Positions 44,227-60,500 of a stretch of DNA of 64,000 bases are shown in pieces. The stretch spans positions 12,792,873 through 12,856,872 of the forward strand of contig NC_035164.2 of the NCBI RefSeq assembly GCF_001659605.2. The letters are read 5' to 3'. Below the pieces are notes generated by a model. The model was not told the DNA's origin, did no database searches, and saw nothing but the letters and a program-made list of their open reading frames with translations. The stretch comes from Manihot esculenta. Lineage: Eukaryota; Streptophyta; Magnoliopsida; Malpighiales; Euphorbiaceae. A program made the position numbers and the translations under genes. How positions within the stretch are numbered: position 1 is the first letter of the stretch; each line of letters begins with the position of its first letter.

Positions 44227-44920
44227 TTGTATGAGTATAATATTTTGGGGTAAGAAAGGCACTGTCGTTTATTTCGCGCCCTATCGTTTCTTTTGTAATG
44301 TTCTTGACTTTAAAGTAATTAAAGTAAACAATTAATGTTTTATTTTAATTGTATATTTGAATAAATGATTACTAATGAATAACAATTTTGCTTATAATAT
44401 ATGACTATAATATTTTAGGGTAAATAAGCCACTGTCGTTTATTTTGCGCCCTATCGTTTCTTTTTTAATGTTATTGACTTTAAACTAATTAAACAAGTTT
44501 TATTTTAATTGAATATTTGAATAATTAATTGCTAATAATTATTATATTTTGTTTAAAATGTATGAGTATAATATTTTAGGTAACAAAGGCACGGTTATTT
44601 ATTTTGCACCCATCATTTCTCTTTTAATGTTCAAACACTGTCGTTTATTTTGCGCCCCATTATTTTTTTAAATGTTCTTGACTTTAAACTAATTAAAGTG
44701 AACAATTAAAGTTTTGTTTTAATTGAATATTAGAATAAATGATTACTAATGAATAACAATTTTGCTTATAATGTATGAGTATAATATTTTGGTGTAAGAA
44801 AGGTACTGTCGTTTGTTTTGCGCCCCATCATTTCTTTTGTAATGTTCTTGACTTTCAACTAATTAAACAAGTTTTATTTTACTTGAATATTTGAATAAAT
44901 ATTTACTAATAATTATTATA
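44227..44920 (-). repeat. Satellite array, block 2 (same orientation as block 1)
   Basis: About four monomers continuing block 1 past the Tekay insertion, starting with the monomer split at the TSD. Ends at about 44920, where the orientation reverses. Confidence 0.9.
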
Positions 44921-47900
44921 CTTGTTACCTATTAGAAATCATTTATTCAAATTTTCAATTAAAATAAATATTTAATTTTTCACTTTAATTAGTTTAAAGT
45001 CAAGAACATTAAAAAAGAAACATACGGCGCAAAATAAATGACAGTGTCTTTCTTACCCCAAAATATTATACTAATACATTATAAACAAAATTGTTATTCA
45101 TTAGTAATTATTTATTCAAATATTCAATTAAAATAAAACATTAATTGTTCACTTTAATTAGTTTAAAGTCAAGAATATTAAAAAAAAAACAATGGGGCGC
45201 AAAATAAATGACAGTGCCTTTCTTACCCAAAATATTATACTCATTCATTATAAACAAAATTGTTATTCATTAGTAATCATTTATTCAAATATTCAATTAA
45301 AATAAAACTTTAATTATTCACTTTAATTAGTTTAAAGACAAGAACATTAAAAAAAGAAACAATAGGGCGCAAAATAAGCGACGGTGCCTAGACATTAAAA
45401 AATAAATGATGGGCCCCAAATAAATAACAATGCCTTTCTTACCCAAAAATATTATACTTATACATTATAAACACACTTCTTATCTATTAGAAATTATTTA
45501 TTCAAATTTTCAATTAAAATAAAACCTTAATTGTTCACTTTAATTAGTTTAAAGTCAAGAATATTAAAAAAGAAACCATGGGGCGCAAAATAAACTACAG
45601 TGCATTGCTTACCCCAAAATATTATACTTATACATTATAAATAAAATTGTTATTTATTAGTAATCATTTATTTAAATATTCAATTAAAATAAAATATTAA
45701 TTAGTTTAAAGTAAAGAATATTAAAAAAGAAATAATGTGGCACAAAATAAATGACAGTGTCTCTCTTACCCTTAAATATTATATTTTTATATTATAAACA
45801 AACTTGTTATCTATTAGTAATCATTTATTCAAATGTTCAATTAGAATAAAAGTCAAGAATATTAAAAAAGAAACGATGGGGCGCAAAATAAACCACAGTA
45901 CCTGAATATTAAAAAAGAAATGATGGGCGCAAAATAGACGACAGTGCCTTTCTTATCCCAAAATATTATACCCATACATTATAAGAAAAAATTGTTATTC
46001 ATTAGTAGTCATTTATTCAAATATTCAATTAAAATAAAATTTTAATCGTTCACTTTAATTAGTTTAAAATCAAAAACATTAAAAAAGATACAAAGGTGCC
46101 CAACATAAATGACAGTGTCTTGCTTACCCTAAAATATTATACTTATACATTATAAACAAACTTGTCATCTATTTGAAATCATTTATTCAAATCTTCAATT
46201 AAAATAAAATTTTAATTGTTCACTTTAATTAGTTTAAAGTAAAAAATATTAAAAAAGAAACGATGGGCACAAAATAAATGACATATTATACTCATACATT
46301 ATAAATAAAATTGTTATTCATTTGTAATCGTTTATTCAAATATTCAATTAAAATAAAATATTAATTGTTTACTTTAATTAGTTTAAAGTCAAGAACATTA
46401 AAAAAAGAAATAATGGGGCGCAAAATAAATGACAGTGCCTGAATATTAAAAAAGAAATGATGGCGCAAAATAAATAACAGTGCCTTTTTTACCACAAAAT
46501 ATTATACTTATATATTATAAACAAACTTCTTATCTATTAGTAATCATTTATTCAAATGTTCAATTAAAGTAAAACTTTAATTGTTTACTTTAATTAGTTT
46601 AAAGTCAAGAACATTAAAAAAAAATAATGGGGCGCAAAATAAACAACAATGCCTAAACATAAAAAAAAAAATTATGGCCGCAAAATAAACGACGGTGCCT
46701 TTCTTACCCCAACATATTATACTTATACGTTATAAACAAAATATAAGAATTATTAGTAATTATTTATTCAAATATTTAATTAAAATAAAACTTGTTTAAT
46801 TAGTTTAAAATTAAGAACATTAAAAAAGAAACGATTGGCGCAAAATAAACGACAATGCCTTTCCTATCCAAAATATTATACTCATACATTATAAACAAAA
46901 TTGCTATTCATTAGTAGTCATTTATTCAAATATTCAATTAAAATAAAAAAAATAAATTATGGCCGCAAAATAAACGACGGTGCCTTTCTTACCCCAACAT
47001 ATTATACTCATATGTTATAAACAAAATATAATAATTATTAGTAATTATTTATTCAAATATTTAATTAAAATAAGACTTGTTTAATTAGTTTAAAATTAAG
47101 AACATTAAAAAAGAAACGATTGGCGCAAAATAAACGACAATGCCTTTCCTACTCAAAATATTATACTCATACATTATAAACAAAATTGCTATTCATTAGT
47201 AGTAATTTATTCAAATATTCAATTAAAATAAAATTTTAATTGTTCACTTTAATTTGTTTAAAGTGAAAAACATTAAAAAAGAAACAATGGGCCCAAAATA
47301 AATGACAGTGCCTTGCTTACCCTAAAATATTATACTTATATATTATAAACAAAATTGTTATCTATTAGTAATCATTTGTTCAAATATTCAATTAAAATAA
47401 AACTTTAATTGTTCATTTTAATTAGTTTAAACTCAAGAACGTTAAAAAAGAAATAATATGGCGCAAAATAAATGATAGTGCCTTTTTACCCCATAATATT
47501 ATACTTATACATTATAAATAAACTTGTTATATATTAGCAGTTATTTATTCAAATATTCAATTAAAATAAAACTTTATTTGTTCACTTTAATTAGTTTAAA
47601 GTCAAGAACATTAAAAAAGAAACGATGGGGCGCAAAATAAACGACAGTGCCTTTCTTACCCTAAAATATTATACTTATACAATATAAACAAAATTGTTAT
47701 TCATTAGTAATCATTTATTCAAATATTCAATTAAAATAAAACTTTAATTTTTAACTTTAATTACTTTCAAATCAAGAATAATAAAAAAGAAACAATGGGT
47801 CCCAAAATAGATGACAGTAGCTTGCTTACCCAGAATATTATAGTTATATATTATAAACAAAATTGTTATTTATTCGTAATGATTTATTCAAACATTCAGT

Positions 47901-50900
47901 TAAAATAAAACAATAATTTTTCACTTTAATTAGTTTAAAGTGAAGAATATTAAAAAAGAAATAATGTGGTGCAAAATAAATGACGGTGTCTTTTTTACCA
48001 TTAAATATTATACTTATACATTATAACCAAATTTGTTATCTATTAGTGATCATTTATTCAAATGTTCAATTAAAATAAAAGTTTAATTGTTCACTTTAAT
48101 TAGCTCAAAGACAAGAATATCAAAAAAGAAACGATGGGCGGAAAATAAACACAGTGCCTGAACATTAAAAAAGAAATAATGGGCATAAAATAAATGGAAT
48201 TGCCTTTGGTACCCTAAAATAATATACTCATACATTATAAAGAAAATTGTTATTCATTAGTAGTCATTTATTCAAATATTCAATTAAAATAAAATTTTAA
48301 TTATTCACTTTAATTAGTTTAAAGTCAAGAACATTAAAAAAGAAATAAAGAGAACCAAAATAAATGACAGTGCCTTGCTTACCCCAAAATATTATACTTA
48401 TACATTATAAATAAAAATGTTATTTATTAGTAATCATTTATTCAAATATTCAATTAAACTAAAACATTAATCGTTCACTTTAATTAGTTTAAAGTAAAGA
48501 ATATTAAAAAAGAAATAATGTGGCGCAAAATAAATGAAATGTTTTTCTTACCCTTAAATATTATATAGATATATTATAAACAAACTTGTTATCTATTAGT
48601 AATCATTTATTCAAATGTTCAATTAAAAAAAAAATTTAATTGTTCACTTTAATTAGCTTAAAGTCAAGAATATTAAAAAAGAAACGATGGGGCGCAAAAT
48701 AAGCGACAGTGCCTAAACATTAAAAAAAATGATGGGCGTAAAACAAACGACATTGTCTTTCTTATCCCAAAATATTGTACTCATACATTATAAATAAAAT
48801 TATTTTTCATTAGTAGTTATTTATTCAAATATTCAATTAAAATAAAATTTTAATTGTTCACTTTAATTAGTTTAAAGTCAAGAACATTAAAAAGAAACAA
48901 AGGGGCCCAGAATAAATGATAGTGCCTTGCTTACCCCAAAATATTATACTTATACAATATAAACAAACTTGTTAACTATTAGAAATCATTTATTTGAATT
49001 TTTAATTAAAATAAAACTTTAATTGTTCACTTTAATTAGTTTAAAGTCAAAAACATTAAAAAAGAAACGATGTGGCAAAAAATAAACGACATATTATACT
49101 CATACATTATAAACAAAATTGTTATTCATTAGTAATCATTTATTCACATATTCAATTAAAATAAAATTTTAATTGTTTACTTTAATTAGTTTAAAGTCAA
49201 GAACATCAAAAAAAAGAAACAATGAGGCGCAAAATAAATGACAGTGCCTGAACATTAAAAAAGAAATGATGGACGCAAAATAAATAACATTGCATTTCTT
49301 ACCCCAAAATAATATACTTACCCATTATAAACAAACTTCTTATCTTTTAGAAATCATTTATTCAAATATTCAATTAAAATAAAACTTTAATTGTTCACTT
49401 TAATTAGTTTAAAGTCAAGAATATTAAAAAAGAAACGATAGGGCGCAAAATAAACAACAGTGCTTGAACATTGAAGAAGAAATGATTGGCACAAAATAAA
49501 CGACAGAGCCTTTCTTACCCCAAAATATTGTACCCGTACATTACAAACAAAATTGTTATTCATTAGCAATCAGTTATTCAAATATTCAATAAAGATAAAA
49601 CTTTAGTTGTTCACTTGAGTTAGTTTAAAGTCACGAGCATTAAAAAAGAAACTATCGGGTCTAAAATAAATGACAGTGCCTTGCTTACCCCAAAATATTA
49701 AACTTATACATTATAAACAAACATGTTATCTATTAAAAATCATTTATTCAAATTTTCAATTAAAATAAAACTTTAATTGTTCACTTTAATTAGTTTAAAC
49801 TCACGAATATTAAAAAAGAAATGATAAGGCGCAAAATAAATGACAGTGGCTTTCTTATCCCTAAATATTATACTCATACATTATAAACAAAATTGTTATT
49901 CCTTAATACTCATTTATTCAAATATTCAATTAAAATAAAACTTTAATTGTTCACTTAAATTAGTTTAAACTCAAGAACATTAAAAAAGAAACGATGGGGC
50001 GCAAAATAAACGACAATACTTTTCTTACCCCAAAATATTATACTTATATGTTATAAACAAAATTGTTTATTTTTAGTAATCATTTATTCAAATATTCAAA
50101 TCAAATAAAACTTTAATGGTTCACTTTAATTAGTTTAAAGTCGAACATTAAAAAAGAAACAATGGGCCAAAGAAAATGACAGTGCCTTTCTTCCCTAAAA
50201 TATTATAATTATACATTATAAACAAAATTGTTATCTATTAGTAATCATTTATTCAAATATTTAATTAAAATAAAACTTTAATTGTTCACTTTAATTAGTT
50301 TAAAGATAAAAATATTAAAAAAAGAAACAATGGGCGTAAAATAAACGATAGTGCCTGAACATTAAAAAAGAAATGATGGGCGCAAAATAAACAACAGTGC
50401 CTTTCTTACCCCAAAATATTATACTTATACATTATAAACAAACTTGTTATCGATTATAAACTATTTTTTCAAATGTTCAATTAAAATAAAACTTTAATTG
50501 TTTACTTTTATTAGATTAAAGTCAAGAACATTAGAAAAAGAAACAATGGGGCGCAAAATAAACAACAGTGCCTGAACATTATAAAAGAAATAATGGGCAC
50601 AAAATATATGATGGTGCCTTTCTTACCCCAAAATATTATACTCATAGATTATATACAAAATATAATAATTATTAGCAATTATTTATTCAAATATTTAATT
50701 AAAATAAATCTTGTTTAATTAGTTTAAACTCAAGAACATTAAAAAAGAAACTATGGGGCACAAAATAAACAACAGCGCCTTTCATACCCCAAAATATTAT
50801 ATTCATATGTTAATTGTTATTTATTAGTAATCATTTATTCAAATATTCAATTAACATAAAATTTTAATGGTTGACTTTAATTAGTTTAAAGTCAAGAACA

Positions 50901-53900
50901 TTAAAAAAGAAACAATGGGGCCAAAATAAATGACAGTACCTTGCTTACCCTAAAATATTATACTTATACATTATAAACAAAATTGTTATGTATTAGTAAT
51001 CATTTATTGAAATATTCAATTAAAATAAAACTTTAATTGTTTAATTTAATTAGTTTAAAGTCAAGAACATTAAAAAATGAATAATGTGGCGCAAAATAAA
51101 TGACAGTGCCTGAATATTAAAAAAGAAATGATAGGCGCAAAATAAATGACAATGTCTTTCTTCCCTTAAAATATTATACTTATATATTATAAATAAATTT
51201 GTTATCTATTAGTAATCATTTATTCAAACGTTCAATTAAAATAAAAATTTAATTTTCACTTTATTTAGTTTAAAGTCAAGAACATTAAAAAAGAAATGAT
51301 GGGATGCAAAATAAACTATAGTGCCTAAACATTAAAAAAGAAATAATGGCCGCAAAATAAACGGCAGTGCCTTTCTTATCCCAAAATATTATACTCATAC
51401 ATTATAAACAAAATATAATAATTATGAGTAATTATTTATTCAAATATTTAATTAAAATAAAACTTTAATTGTTCACTTTAATTAGTTTAAAGTCTAGAAT
51501 ATTAAAAAAAAAAGGATGGGGCGCAAAATAAACGACAATGCCTTTTTTACCCAAAATATTATACTTATACATTATAAACAAACTTGTTATCTATTAGAAA
51601 TCATTTATTCAAATGATTAATTAAAATAAAACTTTAATTACTTGCTTGAATTAGTTTAAAATCAAAAACATTAAAAAAGAAACAATGAGTCGTAAAATAA
51701 ACGACAATGCCTTTCTTATGCCAAAATATTATACTCATACATTATAAACAAACTTGTTACCTATTACAAATCATTTATTCAAATTTTCAATTAAAATAAA
51801 ACTTTAATTTTTCAGTTTAATTAGTTTAAAGTCAATAATTTTAAAAAAGAAACGATTGGACACAAAATGACAGTGCCTTTCTTACCCCAAAATATTATTC
51901 TCATGCACTATAAACAAAATTATTATTTATTAGTAATCATTTATTCAAATATTCAATTAAAATAAAACTTTAATTGTTCACTTTAATTAGTTTAAAGTCA
52001 AGAACATTAAAAATGAAACGATGGATCGCAAAATAAACAACAGTGCCTTTCTTACCCTAAAATATTATACTTATACATTATAAACAAAATTGTTTTCTAT
52101 GAGTAATCATTTAATGAAATATTCAATTAAAATAAAATTTTAATGGTTCACTTTAATTAGTTTAAAGTCAACAACATTAAAAAACAAACGATGGGGCGCA
52201 AAATAAACGACAGTGTCTTTCTTATAAGAAATAATGTGGCGCAAAATAAATGACAGTGTCTTTCTTACCCAAAAATATTATACTTATACACTATAAACAA
52301 AATTGTTATTCATTAGTAATTATTTATTCAAATATTCAATTAAAATCAAACTTTAATTATTCACTTTAATTTGTTTAAAGACAAGAACATTAAAAAAAGA
52401 AACAATAGGGCGGAAAATAAATGACAGTGCCTAAACATTAAAAAAAAACGATAGGGCGCAAAATAAATGACAGTCCCTTTCTTACCCCTAAATATTATAC
52501 TCATACATTATAAAAAAAATTGTTATGTATTAGTAATCATTTATTCAAATATTCAATTAAAATAAAACTTTAATAGTTTACTTTAATTAAGAACATTAAA
52601 AAAGAAACAATATGGCGCGAAATAAACTATAGTGCCTTTCTCACCCCAAAATATTATACTTATACATTATAAATAAATTATAATAATTATTTGTAATTAC
52701 TTATTCAAATATTCAATTAAAATCAAACTTTAATTGTTTACTTTAATTAGTTTAAAGTCAAGAACATTAAAAAAGAAACCATGGGGCGCAAAATAAACAA
52801 CAGTGTCTTTCTTACCCCACAATATTGTACTCATAGACTATAAACAAAATTGTTATTTATTAGTAATAATTTATTCAAATATTCAATTAAAACAAAATTT
52901 TAATTGTTAACTTTAATTAGTTTAAAGTCCAGAACATTAAAAAAAAAAACGATGGGGCGCAAAATAAATAACAGTGTCTTTCTTACCACAAAATATTATA
53001 TTCATACATTATAAACAAAATATAATAATTATTAGTAATTATTTATTCAAATATTCAATTAAAATAAAACTTTAATTGTTCACCTTAATTAGTTTAAAGT
53101 CAAGAATATTAAAAAAGAAATAATGTGGCGCAAAATAAACGACAGTGCCTTTCTTATCTCAAAATATTATACTTATACATTATAAACAAACTTGTTATCT
53201 ATTAGTAATCATTTATTCAAGTATTCAATTAAAATAAAACTTTAATTGTTAAATTTAATTAGTTTAAAATCAGGAACATTAAAAAAGAAATGATTAGGCG
53301 CAAAATAAACGACAACCCTTTCTTACCCCAAAATATTATACTCATATATTATAAACAAAATTGTTATTCATTAGTAATCATTTATTCAAATATTCAATTA
53401 AAATAAAACTTTAATTATTCACTTTAATTAGTTTAAAGACAAGAACATTAAAAAAATAAATAATAGGGCGCAAAATAAATGACAGTGCCTAAACATTAAA
53501 AAAGAAATGATGGGCGTAAAATAAATAACAATGCCTTCTTACCCAAGATATTATACTTATACATTATAAACAAACTTGTTATCTATTAGAAATAATTTAT
53601 TCAAATTTTCAATTAAAATAAAATTGTAATTGTTCACTTTAATTAGTTTAAAGTCAAGAACATTAAAAAAGAAACGATGGGGCGCAAAATAAACGACAGT
53701 GCCTTTTTTAGCCCAAAAGATTATACTCATCTATTATAAACAAAATTGTTATTTATTAGTAATCATTTAATCAAATGTTCAATTAAAATAAACATTAATT
53801 GTTTGCTTTAATTAGTTTAAAGTCAAGAACATGAAAAAAGAAATGATAGGGCGCAAAATAAACCATAGTGTCTTTCTTACCCCACTATATTATACTCATA

Positions 53901-54599
53901 CATTATAAATAAAATTGTTATTTATTAGTAATCATTTATTCAAATATTCAATTAAAATAAAATTTTAATTGTTCACTTTGATAGGTTTGAAGTCAGGAAC
54001 ATTAAAAAAGAAACAAAGGGTCCAAAATAAATGATAGTGCCCTGCTTACCCTAAAATATTATACTTATACATTATAAACAAAATTGTTATATATTGGTAA
54101 TCATTTATTCAAATATTCAATTAAGATAAAACGTTAATTATTCATTTTATTTAGTTTAAAGTCCAAAACATTAAAAAAGAAATAATGTGGCGCAAAATAT
54201 ACGACGGTGTGTTTCTTACACTAAAATATTAGTTTAAAGTCGAAGAATATTAAAAAAGAAACGATGGGGCACAAAATAAACGGCAGTGCCTGAACATTAA
54301 AAAGGAAATGATGGTCGCAAAATAAACAACCGTACCATTCTAACCCCAAAATATTATACTCATACATTTTAAATAAAATATAATAATTATTACTAATTTT
54401 TTATTTAAATATTCAATTAAAATAAAACCTGTTTAATTAGTTTTAAGTCAAGAACATTAAAAAAGAAACGATGGGTTGCAAAATAAACGACAGTGCCATA
54501 CTTACCCCAAAATATTATACTCATACATTATAAGCAAAATTGTTATTCATTAGTAATCATTTATTCAAATATTTAATTAAAATAAAACATTAATTTTTC

Positions 54600-57500
54600 A
54601 CTTTAATTAGTTTAAAGTCAAGAACATTAAAAGAAAGGATGGGGAGCAAAACAAATTACAGTGCCTGAACAATAAAAAAGAAATGATGGGCGCAAAATAA
54701 ATGATATTGCCTTTCTTATCCCAAAAATATTATACTCATACATTTTAAACAAAATATAATAATTATTACTAATTATTTATACAAATATTAAATTAAAATA
54801 AAAACTTGTTTAATTAGTTTAAAGCCAAGAACATTAAAAAAGAACAAGCAAAATTGTTATCCGTTAGTAATCATTTATTCTAATATTTAATTGAAGCAAA
54901 ATTTTAATTGTTCACTTTAATTAGTTTAAAGTCAGGAACATTTAAAAAAAGCAATGGGGTGCAAAATAAACGACAGTGTCTGAACATTAAATAAGAAATG
55001 ATGGGCGCAAAGTAAATAAGAGTGCATTTGTTACCTAAAATATTATACTTATGCATTATAAACAATCTTGTGATTTAGTAATCATTTATTTAAATGTTCA
55101 CTTAAAATAAAATTTTAATTTTTTACTTTAATTAGATTAAAGTCATGAACATTAAAAAAGAAATGATGTGGCGCAAAATAAATTACTGTGCCTTATTTAC
55201 CCCAAAATATTATACTCATATATTTTAAATAAAATATAATAATTATTAGTAATTATTTATTTAAATATTGAATTAAAATAAAACTTGTTTAATTAGTTTA
55301 AAGTCAAGAACATTAAAAAAGAAATGATGGGCGCAAAATAAACGACAGTGCCTTACTTACTCCAAAATATTATACTCATACATTATAAGCAAAATTGTTA
55401 TTCATTCATAACCATTTATTCAAATATTAAATTAAAATAAAACATTAATTGTTTACTTTAATTAGTTTAAAGTCAAGAACATTAAAAAAGAAACGATAAG
55501 GTACGAAATAAACGACAGTGCCTTTCTTACCCCCAAAATATTTTACTCATACATTATAAATAAAATTGTTATTCATTTGTAATCATTTATTCAAATATTC
55601 AATTAAAATAAAACTTTAATTGTTTATTTCATTTAGTTTAAAGTCAAGAACATTAAAAAAGAAATAATGTGGCGCAAAATAAACGACAGTGTCTTTTTTA
55701 CCCCAAAATATTATACTTATAAATTATAAACAAACGTGCTATATATTAGTAATCATTTATTCAAATGTTCAATTAAAATAAAACTTTAATTGTTCACTTT
55801 AATTAGTTTACAGTCAAGAACATTAAAAAAGAAATGATGGGTGCAAAATAAACGATAGTGCATTTCTTACCCTAAAATATTATACTCATATATTATAAAT
55901 AAAATTGTTATTTAATAGTAATCATTTATTCAAATGTTCAATTAAAATAAAACTTTAATTGTTTACTTTAATTAGTTTAAAGTCAAAGAACATTAAAAAA
56001 GAAACGATGGGGCGCAAAATAAACGACAGTGCCTGAACATTAAAAAAGAAATGATGGTCGCAAAATAAACAACCGTGCCTTTCCTACCTCAAAATATTAT
56101 ACTCATACATTATAAGCAAAATTGTTATTTATTAGTAATCATTTATTCAAATATTCAATTAGAAAAAAACTTTAATTGTTCACTTTAATAGGTTTGAAGT
56201 CAGAAACATTAAAAAAGAAACAATAGACCTAAAAAAAATGACAGTACCCTGCTTAACCTTAAATATTATACTTATATATTGTAAAAAAAATTGGTATATA
56301 TTAGTAATCATTCATTCATATAGTCAATTAAAATAAAATTTTAATTGTTAACTTTAATTAGTTTAAAGCCATGAACATTAAAAAAAATGATGGGGCGCAA
56401 AATAAACGACAGTACCTTTCTTAGGCCAAAAGATTATACTCATTTATTATAAATAAAATTGTTATTTATTAGTAATCATTTAATCAAATGTTCAATTAAA
56501 ATAAACATTAATTGTTTGCTTTAATTAGTTTAAAGTTAAGAACATGAAAAAAGAAATGATAGGGCGTAAAATAAACGATAGTGTCTTTCTTACCCCACTA
56601 TATTATACTCATGCACAATAAATAAAATTGTTATTTATTAGTAATCATTTATTCAAATATTCAATTAAAATAAAACTTTAATTGTTCACTTTGATAGGTT
56701 TGAAGTCAGGAACATTAAAAAAGAAACAATGGGCCCAAAATAAATGACAGTGCCATGCTTACCCTAAAATATTATACTTATACATTATAAACAAAATTGT
56801 TATATATTAGTAATCATTTATTCAAATATTCAATTAAGATAAAACGTTAATTATTCATTTTCATTAGTTTAAAGTCCAAAACATTAAAAAAGAAATAATG
56901 TGGCGCAAAATATACGACGGTGCCTTTCTTACACTAAAATATTAGTTTAAAGTCGAAGAATATTAAAAAAGAAACGATGGGGCACAAAATAAACGGCAGT
57001 GCCTGAACATTAAAAAGGAAATGATGGTCGCAAAATAAACAATCGTACCATTCTAACCCCAAAATATTATACTCATACATTTTAAACAAAATATAATAAT
57101 TATTACTAATTTTTTATTCAAATATTCAATTAAAATAAAACCTGTTTAATTAGTTTAAAGTCAAGAACATTAAAAAAGAAATGATGGGTTGCAAAATAAA
57201 CGACAGTGCCATACTTACCCCAAAATATTATACTCATACATTATAAGCAAAATTGTTATTCATTAGTAATCATTTATTCAAATATTTAATTGAAATAAAA
57301 CATTAATTTTTCACTTTAATTAGTTTAAAGTCAAGAACATTAAAAGAAAGGATGTGGAGCAAAATAAATTACAGTGCCTGAACAATAAAAAAGAAATGAT
57401 GGGCGCAAAATAAACGACGTTGCCTTTCTTACCCCAAAAATATTATACTCATACATTTTAAACAATATACAATAATTATTACTAATTATTTATACAAATA

Positions 57501-60500
57501 TTAAATTAAAATAAAACTTGTTTAATTAGTTTAAAGCCAAGAATATTAAAAAAGAATAAGCAAAATTGTTATCCGTTAGAAATCATTTATTCTAATATTC
57601 AATTGAAACAAAGTTTTAATTGTTCACTTTAATTAGTTTAAAGTCAGAAACTTTTAAAAAAAGCAATGGGGTGCAAAATAAACGACAGTGTCTGAACATT
57701 AAATAAGAAATAATTGGCGCAAAGTAAATAACAGTGCATTTGTTACCCAAAATATTATACTTATGCATTATAAACAAACTTGTTATCTATTACTAATCAT
57801 TTATTCAAATGTTCAATTAAAATAAAATTTTAATTTTTTACTTTAATTAGATTAAAGTCATGAACTTTAAAAAAAAAATGATGGGGCGCAAAATAAACAA
57901 CTGTGTCTTTTTTACCCCAAAATATTATACTCATACATTTTAAACAAAATATAATATTTATTAGTAATTATTTATTTAAATATTCAATTAAAATAAAACT
58001 TGTTTAATTAGTTTAAAGTCAAGAACATTAAAAAAGAAACGATGGGCGCAAAATAAACGATAGTGCCTTACTTATCCCAAAATATTATACTCATACATTA
58101 TAAGCAAAATTATTATTCATTCATAACCATTTATTCAAATATTAAATTTAAATAAAACATTAATTGTTTACTTTAATTAGTTTAAAGTCAAGAACATTAA
58201 AAAAAATGATGAGGCGCAAAATAAACGACAGTACATTTCTTAGCCCAAAATATTATGCTCATATATTATAAACAAAATTGTTATTTATTAGTAATCATTT
58301 AATCAAATGTTCAATTAAAATAAAATTTTAATTGTTTACTTTAATTAGTTTAAGGTCAAAGAACATTTAAAAAAAAAACGATGGGGTACAAAATAAACGA
58401 CAGCGCCTGAACATTAAAAAGGAAATGATGGTCCCAAAATATTACACTCATACATTTTAAACAAAATATAATATTTATTAGTAATTATTTATTTAAATAT
58501 TCAATTAAAATAAAAGTTGTTTAATTGGTTTAAAATCACAAACATTAAAAAAAAAATGATGGCGCGCAAAATAAATGACAGTGCCTTACTTACCCCAAAA
58601 TATTATACTCATACGTTATAAGCAAAATTGTTATTCATTAGTAATCATTTATTCAAATATTCAATTAAAATAAAACATTAATTGTTTACTTTAATTAGTT
58701 TAAAGTCAAGAACATTAAAAAAGAAACGATGGGGCGCAAAATAAACAACAGTGCCTTACTTACCCCAAAATATTATACTCATATATTATAAGCAAAATTG
58801 TTATTCATTAGTAATCATTTATTCAAATATTCAATTAAAATAAAACATTAATTGTTTGCTTTAATTAGTTTAAAGTCAAGAACATTAAAAAAGAAACGAT
58901 AGGGTGCAAAATAAACGATAGTGTCTTTCTTACTCCAAAATATTATACTCATTGACTGTAAATAAAGTTGTTACTTATTAGTAATCATTTATTCAAATAT
59001 TCAATTAAAATAAAACTTTAATTGTTCACTTTAATAGGTTTGAAGTCAGGAACATTAAAAAAGAAACAAGTGGGCCCAAAATAAACGACAGTGCCTTACT
59101 TATCCCAAAATATTATACTCATACATTATAAGCAAAATTGTTATTCATTAGTAATCATTTATTCTAATATTCAATTGAAACAAAACTTTAATTTTTCACT
59201 TTAATTAGTTTAAAGTCAAGAACTTTAAAAAAAAGATGGGGAGCAAAACAAATTACAGTGCCTGAACCATAAAAAAGAAATGATGGGCGCAAAATAAACG
59301 ACGTTGCCTTTCTTACCCCAAAAATATTATGCTCATACATTTTAAACAAAATATAATAATTATTACTAATTATTTATACAAATATTAAATTAAAATTAAA
59401 CTTGTTTAATTATTTTAAAGCCAAGAACATTAAAAAAGAATAAGCAAAATTGTTATCCATTAGTAATCATTTATTCTAATATTCAATTGAAACAAAATTT
59501 TAATTGTTCACTTTAATTAGTTTAAAGTCAGGAACATTTAAAAAAAGCAATGGGGTGCAAAATAAACGAGTGTCTGAACATTAAATAAGAAATGATGGGC
59601 GCAAAGTAAATAAGAGTGCATTTGTTACCCAAAATATTATACTTATGCATTATAAACAATCTTGTTATTTATTAGTAATCATTTATTCAAATGTTCACTT
59701 AAAATACAATTTTAATTTTTTACTTTAATTAGATTAAAGTCATGAACATTAAAAAAGAAATGATGGGGCGCAAAATAAAGAACTGTGCCTTTTTTACCCC
59801 AAAATATTATACTCATACATTTTAAACAAAATATAATAATTATTAGTAATTATTTATTTAAATATTCAATTAAAATAAAACTTGTTTAATTAGTTTAAAG
59901 TCAAGAACATTAAAAAAGAAACGATGGGCGCAAAATAAACGACAGTACCTTACTCACCCCAAAATATTATACTCATACATTATAAGCAAAATTGTTATTC
60001 ATTCATAACCATTTATTCAAATATTAAATTAAAATAAAACATTAATTGTTTACTTTAATTAGTTTAAAGTCAAAAACATTAAAAAAGAAACGATAGGGTA
60101 CGAAATAAACGACAGTGCCTTTCTTACCCCCAAAATATTTTACTCATACATTATAAACAAAATTGTTATTCATTTGTAATCATTTATTCAAATATTCATT
60201 TAAAATAAAACTTTAATTGTTTATTTCATTTAGTTTAAAGTCAAGAACATTAAAAAAGAAATAATGTGGCGCAAAATAAACGACATTATCTTTTTTACCC
60301 CAAAATATTATACTTATATATTGTAAACAAACTTCCTATATATTAGTAATCATTTATTCAAATGTTCAATTAAAATAAAACTTTAATTGTTCACATTAAT
60401 TAGTTTACAGTAAAAAACATTAAAAAAGAAATGACGGGTGCAAAATAAACGATAGTGCATTTCTTACCCTAAAATATTATACTCATATATTATAAATAAA

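Noticed and set aside
49387..49569. Small minus-strand open frame in the satellite
   Set aside because: Chance frame in monomer sequence; not conserved between monomers.
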